Assembly (NCBI GenBank): GCA_965213935.1
Contig: CBDCAO010000012.1
Coordinates: 1,612,001-1,676,000, forward strand
Length of the DNA stretch: 64,000 nucleotides
DNA from: Bin52 sp965213935
GTDB lineage: Bacteria > Pseudomonadota > Alphaproteobacteria > Thalassobaculales > Thalassobaculaceae
Direction of reading: 5' to 3'
The position numbers were made by a program, and so were the translations under genes. The notes under the pieces are model-generated. The model was not told the origin of the DNA, did no database searches, and saw nothing but the letters and a program-made list of their open reading frames with translations. Below are positions 56,774 to 64,000 of the stretch, piece by piece; position 1 is the stretch's first letter, and every line of letters begins with the position of its first letter.

Positions 56774-59700
56774 CTACCCGACGCGCCGGGCCGTCCGGGC
56801 ATTCCCCCGCGAGCAGGACGCCGGCGGGAAATGGTCCTCGGGCGGACTGGCGAACGCCGAGGGCCTGCGTCGCGCACGGCACTCCGCTACCGGTGAGGCG
56901 GCGCCGATCGACGGGTCCTCGTTCCCGGTATCGGTCTGCTCGTCCGCGGTGCTGCCGAAGACGATGGCGTGCGCAAGCGACTGGCACGAGGCCGTGGTCA
57001 TCAGTTCCAGCGCACTCGCCTGGAAGTTGAACTCGCTCTGGATGAACGCGCCAAGTTCGGCGACCGAGATGGAGTTCAGGCCGAAACTGGAAAGCGGCTC
57101 TTCCGGACCGCCCTCGTCGTGCCCGCAGAGCTCGGCCATCTTGGCAGCGATCTGCCCCATGACGCTATCGACCGTCAACTGCTCCTCCACGGCAACCTCG
57201 AATGCATCCTGGTTGCTCATCAGGCGGCCGATCTTCATGTAATCGGCGGAACCGACCTTCCAGAGCACGCGCTTGAAGAGCGCAGTGACCAGGTGATCGC
57301 TGTCGTTCATGGTGCGCAGCGCATAGTCGAGGTTGGAAATGGCGCAATAGCTGCTCACGGGCGGCATCCCCGCAGCCTTCATCAGGCGCAGGACACCGAG
57401 ATTGCGGGCGGCCATTCCCGCATCGGCAACGGCCGTCACATTGTAGGCAAAGGCCGGCAGACCCTGCCGCCGCCGACAGGCGGCAAGCCCGTCGAGGAAC
57501 GCGTTGGCGGCGCTGTAGTTTATCTGACCCGCATTGCCGAGAGTCGAGGAGGTGGACGACATCATGACGAAGTGATCGAGCGCGAGGCCGGCGGTGGCAC
57601 GATGCAGGTTGAGCGCACCCCGCGCCTTGGGCGCGAAGACGCGGGCGATGGACTCCGACGTCAGGTCCGCCAGCAGGCTGTCCTCCAGGACACCGGCGAG
57701 ATGGAACACCCCCTTGAGCGGCCTCTTCACGGCACCGACGCAGCGACGCACATCCGCCTCGTCCGCCACGTCACCCTGGACAAGGTCGATCTCGACCCCT
57801 TCCCCCAGGTCCCCCAGAGTCGTCGACTGGCGAAGCCAGGACTCATCGCGCCGGCCCTCGGGATCGCGGTCCATGAGGGTGAGATGACGGGCGCCGGCCG
57901 TCACGAGATAGGGCAGAAGGCGGCGACCGAAGCCGCCCAGGCCACCGGTCACCAGATAGGTTCCCCGCGGGTCCAGAAGGGGACGGCGGTCATTGATCGG
58001 AAACTCTGCGGCCGCAGATGCCTGCGGCGCCTTCAGTACCAGTTTTCCCCGGTGCTGTCCGGAGGTCATGAACCGGAGCGCCCTGGCGTGGTCGCCGTAG
58101 GGGAAGACGGTGACTTCCAGGGGTGGCACCTCGCCGCGATCAAGAAGTGCGAGGCAGGTCTCCGAGAGCTCGCGCGAGAGGAACGGATCGTCGACCATCA
58201 GGCGATCGAGGTCGATGGCCGCGAAACGCAGGTTCCTGCGGAAGACGCGGAGACCCAGCGCACTGTCGGCGTAGATGTCAACCTTGCCGATCTCGCAGTG
58301 CCAGCCACCCGACCTGAGCGCCTGCAGACAGAGCGGCACGTGGCCACCGGCGAGCGAGTTCAGCACGACGTCCACGCCCTGCCCTCCGGTCGCCTTCATC
58401 AGGCCGTCGTACCACTCCTCGCTGTGGGAATCGAAAGCCGCCCGAGCACCCAGCTCCAGCAGCCGGTCGCGCTTGTCCGGGGTGCCCGCGGTGGCATAGA
58501 TCTCCGCTCCCGCGCGGTTGGCAAGCGCGATGGCTGCCTGCCCGATGCCACCCATGGCCGAGTGAATGAGGACGCGCTGCCCCCTGCGCAGTCCGGCCAG
58601 GTGGATCAGAGCGTAATAGGCGGTGACGTAGACCGACAGCGACGACGCGGCCTCTTCCATGCTCAGGCTCGCGGGCTTGGGAAACACGCGATGCTGGCCG
58701 ACCACGGCACGGTTGGCGATGCATCCGCCGTCGACGAAGACGACCGCGTCGCCGGGCTCCAGTTCCTCGACCGCCGCACCGACGCGCCGGACCACGCCGC
58801 TCGCCTCCATGCCGACCTCGGGGCCGAGCGCCGAACGCTCATAGGCCAGCGCTGGCAACAGCCCGAGCGTTACCATGACATCGCGGAAGTTGAGCGCCGC
58901 GGCGGCGACGTCGATCTCGACGTGATGCGGCCCCAGGGGCGGCGGATCATACGTCTTCATCCGCAGGCCGTTGAGCTGGCCCGCATTGTCAAGGAACAGG
59001 CGGTAGGGCGGATCCTCGCCGACCGGAACCCGTGGGTACTCGTCGCGGTTACTGACCATGCGCGGCACCCACAGCCGGCCATCCCGCACGGCCAGTTCGC
59101 GTTCGCGCAGGTCATCGGCGGTGAGCCACGCCAGGGTTTCGAGGTCGTCGTCGGCACCCAGGTCCACGAGACGGAACTCCAGCCCAGCCTCCTTGACGAT
59201 CTCGACGGCCATGCTGCGGACCGCCCCCCAGAGCGCACTGCCCCGCGCATCCTCCGCGTCGAGGGCCGCCTTGCGGGTCACCACGGTCACGCGGCACGGG
59301 CAGTTGCCCTGTTCGATCCGGTAGGGAACCAGGGAGCGGATAAGCGCGACGAAGTGAGAAACCACTCGCTCGCCGGTCGGATCGTCGGGGTCCCGGGCGC
59401 AGAAGAAATCGATCGCCTGAACGTCTGCCGCGTCCGGGTGCGCTTCGGGCACAAACGGTTCGCCCGCGGCAAGGACTTCGCCGGGAATCCGGTGCACCTG
59501 CGGATCGTCGAGCAGGGATGCCCAGGTCTCCGCCAGGCTGCCGGGCTCGCCTGTCACCCAGCGGGGACCCGGCGGCGGTGTCCTGACCGGCCCAGCCCCG
59601 TCATGCATCGGCGCCTGCACCAGCGTCGCCCGCCGGCCGGCGCGAAGCGTAGTCCAGCCCGTGCCCGGCTCAATGGCCGTTTCCGCTTCGTGCGAAACGA

Positions 59701-62700
59701 GGGCCAGGCCGCCCGCGACCGCCGTTTCCTGCCAGAACCTCCAATCGTCGGGCGCAAACCCTTCATGGTCATGGTGGAGGAACAGGACTTCCGCCGCGTG
59801 CCGGCGCAGCAGGCCTGCTTCAAGTGCGGACGTCCGACGCGAGGCGGGATCGAGATACTCGAAGCGCAGCGCCGCGTCGTGGCCGTGGAAGGCATTGTAG
59901 TGCACGCGCACGCACTCCTCGTCATCGGCAACGAGCCAGAACTCGCTCTGTGTCTCCTCGCGCGAGAGATGCGCGACGCAGTCCTCAAGCGCGGTCCGCT
60001 CCGGAGCCCTCGAGCCCGCGAACTCCAGCGCGTGGCAGACATGCACCCCTGCGCCCGTACCGTCTGTCCGCTCCAGGGCGTCGAGCAGGGCGGATGGCTC
60101 GACATCTCCCCCGGGCAGTCGGTCCGCGATTGCGGGACCGTCGGCGATGAACTTGGGCTGCCAGACGATGCTGTGCTTGCTGTGCGGCAAGTCGACGCGC
60201 CGGGGATAGGAGATGAAGGAAATGTACTTGCTCACGTGGAGGACCAGGGCGCCGGTCTCGGCGTCGTAGAAGTTCAGTCTGCCCGAAACCCACTCGCCGT
60301 TCGGGACGTCATACTGGCCCTTGTCGTCGACCTCATAGCGTCTGCCCCCCGGATAGGTCAGCTGGCAAACGAGCCGTGGCACCGTCGGCGCTCCCAGGAA
60401 GGTCACGTCTTCGGCGCGAAGGGGTATGGCAAAGCGGTCGGCGCCGAGCATGAGGTCATAGAGAAATGACTGGAGCCCGCCGTCAAGCAGAGGCGGGAAG
60501 ACGACGTATCCTTCGCGGCGGGCATCTGCCCACAGCGTTTCGTCGACCCCGACATCGAGCAGGAGACGGCCGGTCTCCGGATCGCGCCTGAGTTTGCGGA
60601 TGTTCCTGAAGTGAGGGCCGTACTGGAAAGTCTCCCCGAGAACCACTTCGAAACGCTCGTAGATTTCATTGTCGGCCGCATAGAGCAGCGGTTCGTACCC
60701 GGACGTGTCCAGATCCGACAGGGTCGAGGGCGCATTGAGCTCGGGCGGAGCATCGATCAGCCGTACCCGTCCACGGCAATGCAGCTCGCAGTCGGGGTCG
60801 GCTTCGTATGGCAGCGTCGAGATCCGGAAGGTGTATTCGCCGGAGGCGCCGGGGACCGGATACAGGGCGGTTTGCAGCCTGACCGGCGTGTTCGGCACGG
60901 GACAGGGCTGCAGGAACTCCAGCATTTCGAAATGGACCGGAACGCCGCCGAGAGCTTGCAGCACCAGTTCGATGTAGCCGGCGGCCGGCATGATCGCCGC
61001 ATGGTGAACGCGGTGCTCGGCCAGCCACGGAAAGGCCCTTTCGCTCAGTCGCGCTTCGAACAGCAGATGATCACTGGCAATCCGGTGGCCGACCAGGGGA
61101 CCGTGGGCGTAATCGCCCTGCTGCAGAAAGAACTCGTCGTCCAGCCTGTTGTCGACGATCTTCTGCTCATCTCTCGGGTGACCGGGCAACAGGTGGGCGA
61201 TGGGCTCCGGGCGGGGATACTGGGCGGCGAAATCCAGGGACACGCCGGCCCGGAAGAGCACGCCCAGCGCTTCGAGAAAACTGACACACGCATCGTGATC
61301 GCGCATGAGGGTCGGGAGGACGACGGGCGCCGGCGACATGTCCTGGATGCACTGCGCGACAACGGCCTGCAGGGCCGAATGCGGAGCCAGCTCGACTATC
61401 GTGTCGGGCCGGTGGTCGCGCTTGACGGTTTCCATCGCCTGCGCGAAACGGACCCCCTGGCGGATGTTGGTCCACCAGTAGGCACCGTCCAGCCGCACCG
61501 TCCCGGTTCCCGTCACCGAGGATATGAACGGTACATCAGGGTCGAAGGAAATGTCGTCGAGGAAAGAAAACGCCTCGAGCGCGTCGCCCCTGATCGCGTC
61601 CATCGCCCGGGAATGGAAGGCAATGTTGCCCGACAGGAGACTGTTCTGGAGGGTGCGCCGGTCGAGTTCCTCCATCACGGGGCGCAGGATGTCCTCGGGA
61701 CCGCAGATGACGGTGTTCGCGGGAGCGTTCTCGCAGGCGATTTCGACCTGGACCGCCTGTGCGCCGTCGAGGCGGAAGGGAAGCCCAAGCGAGTCCAGCA
61801 GATCCTCCACGCCCGCAAGGTCGAGGCCGATGGCCAGCATGCGTCCGGATCCAGCAACGCGCTGCTGCAGGGTGGCGCGGTGATAGACCAGGCGCGTCGC
61901 ATCGGCGAGCGAGAGAGCGCCCGAGGCATAGGCAGCGGCGACTTCGCCCGAGCTGTGGCCCAGCACGCAGTCCGGATAGACCCCCCAGGTCTTGAACAGC
62001 TCGACCAGGGCGCACTGGATTGCGAAGATCACCGGCTGGGCCAGCTCGCATTCGTCCAGGGCCGCCTGCGGGGCCTCGAAGCAGGCTGTGCGCAGCGAGG
62101 TGCCGGAACAGGCGCGCCAGTGACCGTCGATCGCATCGATGGTGCGGCGGAACACCGGGTGGGCCTCGTAGAGATCGCGCCCGCAACCGGCCCACTGAGT
62201 CCCCTGGCCGGCGAACACCATCAACACCCGCCGCTCGCCCTCCTCGGCGGTGCCGATGGGGGCGCCCTCCTCGGCAAACGCCTCCAGGGCCTCGGCAAGT
62301 TCCTCACGGTGGCGTACGGCAAAGGCCGCACGTGCCGCGAAATGGGTCCGTCGACGGCCGAGGTTTCCGGCGAGCGCGTAGAGGTCCAGCGGGTGCTCGT
62401 CCAGCGTGGTGACCATGCGTCGGGCGGTTTCCACGAGCGCACCGGGCGTGTGCGCCGACAACGGGATCATGTAGCCCGCGTCGGGCGCCAGGGGCACCGA
62501 CCAGAGCCTTTGCCGCGACGGCCGGTACTCGCGCACCACGCAGTGGCCGTTCGCTCCGCCGAAGCCGAACGAGTTGATGCCCATGACGACCGGGCTCTCG
62601 GGGAAGGGCTCGCATTCGGTCTGTACCCGCATGGGGCACCTGTCGAAATCGATCTCCGGGTTTGGCACCTGAAAGTTCTTCGAAACCGGTGCGAAGGTGC

Positions 62701-63841
62701 GCCACCGCATCATCAGAACGACCTTGAGCAGGGCGCAGTGGAAGGCGGCGGCCTCCATGTGTCCTATATTGCTCTTGACACTGGAAACCCGGAGCGGGAC
62801 CCCACGCACGACACCGCCGAACGCCTCGGCGATGGCGTTGCCTTCGATGGGATCTCCGACCGCGGTCCCGGTGGCGTGTGCCTCGATGTAGTCGAACTCG
62901 CCCGGTGTTCGGCCAGCCCGGACAACCGCCTCGCGCATCAGCAGGATCTGGGAATGGCGCGTCGGCGCGCTGATGTACCGGCCCGGCGCAAGGGTCGTGG
63001 TGCCGTCGGCCGAGCCGGCGGCATTGACCGACGTCGCTTCGATCACGGCGTGGATCGGGTCCCCGTCCCGCTCGGCCGCCCACAGTGGCTTGATGGCGAA
63101 GACGAACGCGCCCTCCGAACGCATGTAGCCGTTGGCCTGCGCGTCGAACGAGTGACAGGCGCCGTCCGGACTGATGACCCCCATGAGGTTGAAGCCGCTG
63201 CTCATCCTGGCGCTGCCCAGATAGGTGACGGCACCGACGAGCGCCTGGTCGCAGTCGCCACACGCAAGTGCGTTCATTGCCGCGTGCAAAGCCGTCAGGC
63301 CGGCCGAGCAGGCCGTGCAGTATGTGGCCGACGATCCCATGAGGTTGAAATGGTAGGAAATCCGGTTGGCCAGCATGGCCAGGCTGATACCGGACACGGA
63401 GTTTTCGGTGACGCCATGTTGCGGCCGCCAGTTGGACACGGCCGGAACCTGGGAACCGACAAAGACTCCTGTGGAGCTGTTGCGCAGCGAGTGAAGATCC
63501 CAGCCGACGTGTTCGATGGCCTCCCAGGCGCAGTTGAGCAGCATCCTTACCTGGGGTTCGGTCTGTCTCAGTTCATTGTGGGACATGCCGAAGAACGCAC
63601 GATCGAACAGCAGTTCGTCGTCGTCTCGAATCAAGCCCTCGTACGGGCTTGCGAGGCGTCCGGGACCCGAAAACCCGCCGATCGGCAGGTGTCCCCTGCC
63701 GTACCGGCCCGTGATCGGCTCCTGGACAATTTCCCGGGTGCTGAGCAGGGCCCAGAAATCGGAATCCGACCGGATGCCGCCGGGCAGCCGGTGACTGTAC
63801 CCGACAATGGCAACGCCATTTTCGGCATTTGCTGAACTCAT
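56774..63841 (-). CDS. Reducing type I polyketide synthase (KS-AT-DH-ER-KR-ACP)
   Basis: This 2355-aa single-module synthase contains KS 1-430 (Cys178 in CTACSAG, His322 in EAHATGT, His361 in NIGHME) and AT about 540-840 (GQGTQW, Ser about 631 in GHSSGE). DH is about 895-1190, with His in WLAEHRVHHAAIMP and Asp in LLDGGLQS. A 400-residue linker without methyltransferase motifs follows (about 1200-1600). ER is about 1600-1860 (HSAMGGIGQAA), KR about 1960-2180 (TGGLGGFG, NYSAANAFLDG) and ACP about 2220-2300 (Ser in FGLNSISV). It resembles iterative highly reducing synthases. ATG 63841 has GGAGG upstream. No release domain is present; the fusion gene downstream supplies it. Confidence 0.93.
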   Translation of the reverse strand: MSSANAENGVAIVGYSHRLPGGIRSDSDFWALLSTREIVQEPITGRYGRGHLPIGGFSGPGRLASPYEGLIRDDDELLFDRAFFGMSHNELRQTEPQVRMLLNCAWEAIEHVGWDLHSLRNSSTGVFVGSQVPAVSNWRPQHGVTENSVSGISLAMLANRISYHFNLMGSSATYCTACSAGLTALHAAMNALACGDCDQALVGAVTYLGSARMSSGFNLMGVISPDGACHSFDAQANGYMRSEGAFVFAIKPLWAAERDGDPIHAVIEATSVNAAGSADGTTTLAPGRYISAPTRHSQILLMREAVVRAGRTPGEFDYIEAHATGTAVGDPIEGNAIAEAFGGVVRGVPLRVSSVKSNIGHMEAAAFHCALLKVVLMMRWRTFAPVSKNFQVPNPEIDFDRCPMRVQTECEPFPESPVVMGINSFGFGGANGHCVVREYRPSRQRLWSVPLAPDAGYMIPLSAHTPGALVETARRMVTTLDEHPLDLYALAGNLGRRRTHFAARAAFAVRHREELAEALEAFAEEGAPIGTAEEGERRVLMVFAGQGTQWAGCGRDLYEAHPVFRRTIDAIDGHWRACSGTSLRTACFEAPQAALDECELAQPVIFAIQCALVELFKTWGVYPDCVLGHSSGEVAAAYASGALSLADATRLVYHRATLQQRVAGSGRMLAIGLDLAGVEDLLDSLGLPFRLDGAQAVQVEIACENAPANTVICGPEDILRPVMEELDRRTLQNSLLSGNIAFHSRAMDAIRGDALEAFSFLDDISFDPDVPFISSVTGTGTVRLDGAYWWTNIRQGVRFAQAMETVKRDHRPDTIVELAPHSALQAVVAQCIQDMSPAPVVLPTLMRDHDACVSFLEALGVLFRAGVSLDFAAQYPRPEPIAHLLPGHPRDEQKIVDNRLDDEFFLQQGDYAHGPLVGHRIASDHLLFEARLSERAFPWLAEHRVHHAAIMPAAGYIELVLQALGGVPVHFEMLEFLQPCPVPNTPVRLQTALYPVPGASGEYTFRISTLPYEADPDCELHCRGRVRLIDAPPELNAPSTLSDLDTSGYEPLLYAADNEIYERFEVVLGETFQYGPHFRNIRKLRRDPETGRLLLDVGVDETLWADARREGYVVFPPLLDGGLQSFLYDLMLGADRFAIPLRAEDVTFLGAPTVPRLVCQLTYPGGRRYEVDDKGQYDVPNGEWVSGRLNFYDAETGALVLHVSKYISFISYPRRVDLPHSKHSIVWQPKFIADGPAIADRLPGGDVEPSALLDALERTDGTGAGVHVCHALEFAGSRAPERTALEDCVAHLSREETQSEFWLVADDEECVRVHYNAFHGHDAALRFEYLDPASRRTSALEAGLLRRHAAEVLFLHHDHEGFAPDDWRFWQETAVAGGLALVSHEAETAIEPGTGWTTLRAGRRATLVQAPMHDGAGPVRTPPPGPRWVTGEPGSLAETWASLLDDPQVHRIPGEVLAAGEPFVPEAHPDAADVQAIDFFCARDPDDPTGERVVSHFVALIRSLVPYRIEQGNCPCRVTVVTRKAALDAEDARGSALWGAVRSMAVEIVKEAGLEFRLVDLGADDDLETLAWLTADDLRERELAVRDGRLWVPRMVSNRDEYPRVPVGEDPPYRLFLDNAGQLNGLRMKTYDPPPLGPHHVEIDVAAAALNFRDVMVTLGLLPALAYERSALGPEVGMEASGVVRRVGAAVEELEPGDAVVFVDGGCIANRAVVGQHRVFPKPASLSMEEAASSLSVYVTAYYALIHLAGLRRGQRVLIHSAMGGIGQAAIALANRAGAEIYATAGTPDKRDRLLELGARAAFDSHSEEWYDGLMKATGGQGVDVVLNSLAGGHVPLCLQALRSGGWHCEIGKVDIYADSALGLRVFRRNLRFAAIDLDRLMVDDPFLSRELSETCLALLDRGEVPPLEVTVFPYGDHARALRFMTSGQHRGKLVLKAPQASAAAEFPINDRRPLLDPRGTYLVTGGLGGFGRRLLPYLVTAGARHLTLMDRDPEGRRDESWLRQSTTLGDLGEGVEIDLVQGDVADEADVRRCVGAVKRPLKGVFHLAGVLEDSLLADLTSESIARVFAPKARGALNLHRATAGLALDHFVMMSSTSSTLGNAGQINYSAANAFLDGLAACRRRQGLPAFAYNVTAVADAGMAARNLGVLRLMKAAGMPPVSSYCAISNLDYALRTMNDSDHLVTALFKRVLWKVGSADYMKIGRLMSNQDAFEVAVEEQLTVDSVMGQIAAKMAELCGHDEGGPEEPLSSFGLNSISVAELGAFIQSEFNFQASALELMTTASCQSLAHAIVFGSTADEQTDTGNEDPSIGAASPVAECRARRRPSAFASPPEDHFPPASCSRGNARTARRVG

Positions 63842-64000
63842 GCCGTTCTCCAGTTCCTCCGCACGGCGACATCGCCTGTACGGCTGCAGGACGCTCAGCC
63901 GAAACCGTCAACGCGGCATCGGAGCCGGGTTTCAGTCTCTCCGTCTGCATCGATCTGACGGTTAACGGTAACAGATGGGGCAGGTGATCGAAGATTCTAG
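63842..64000 (-). promoter_or_regulatory. Leader region of the polyketide synthase operon
   Basis: The reverse strand has GGAGGAACTGGAGA before the start. Far upstream, GTTACC and GTTAACC stand next to each other (about 63962-63976), with the palindrome GTTAAC; an unusual AT-richer spot that could be an operator. The window ends here, so the promoter and any upstream gene are not visible. Confidence 0.35.

Noticed and set aside
56969..63835. Two very long open frames (over 1000 codons each) opposite the polyketide synthase
   Set aside because: They are antisense to a gene with complete catalytic motifs, show only low-complexity composition rich in Arg, Gly, His and Asp, and hold no domain. 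High GC removes stop codons from the opposite frame.

Overview
The window is GC-rich bacterial chromosome and reads as an alphaproteobacterium. The strongest evidence is a permuted two-piece tmRNA gene (tag ANDNYAEARLAA) beside sspB. The gene order thyA, folA, hflKC, DUF2065, degP, serB, miaA, ilvBH also resembles the order I recall for this class. The complete genes are densely packed, with many start/stop overlaps. Nothing in the sequence fixes the genus.

Left part (1-17 kb): the 5' part of a B12-dependent ribonucleotide reductase gene, an SRAP peptidase, a methylcrotonyl-CoA carboxylase-type biotin subunit with a DUF1489 gene, a ketopantoate reductase-family gene, a sugar-acid dehydratase of the IlvD/Edd family, and acetyl-CoA synthetase divergent from a complete sdhCDAB operon with a good promoter. 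A ThDP enzyme, a TauD-type dioxygenase, tRNA-Gly(GCC), a small Cys-rich protein, a TnpB remnant, a PhyH-type dioxygenase and tRNA-Lys(CTT) follow.

Middle (17-41 kb): a housekeeping core read mostly leftwards. It holds the rod-shape operon mreBCD-mrdA-rodA, ilvBH, miaA, the degP-rhodanese pair, hflKC, folA and thyA. On the other strand are serB, mrp, the tmRNA, sspB, class I fumarase, an EamA transporter and a FIST protein. Between folA and thyA lie three consecutive broken genes (AraC-type regulator, glutathione S-transferase, prephenate dehydratase-like protein), which look like a decaying insertion.

Right part (41-52 kb): a NavAb-like voltage-gated sodium channel, a TcuA-like flavoprotein, an N-acyl-D-amino acid deacylase, a tightly overlapped operon (cyclopropane synthase, SCP2-like protein, hydrolase, YcgN-type protein, small membrane protein), an aldo/keto reductase and a lone molybdenum hydroxylase large subunit.

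Far right (52-64 kb): a scar of truncated genes (SDR, two tyrosine recombinases) with two striking inverted repeats, then a leftward biosynthetic operon. A 2355-aa reducing type I polyketide synthase (KS-AT-DH-linker-ER-KR-ACP) is followed 62 bp later by an 831-aa thioester reductase-sulfotransferase fusion. The pair predicts a reduced polyketide chain, released reductively and then sulfated. It is the most novel-looking system here. Its upstream end may lie outside the window.
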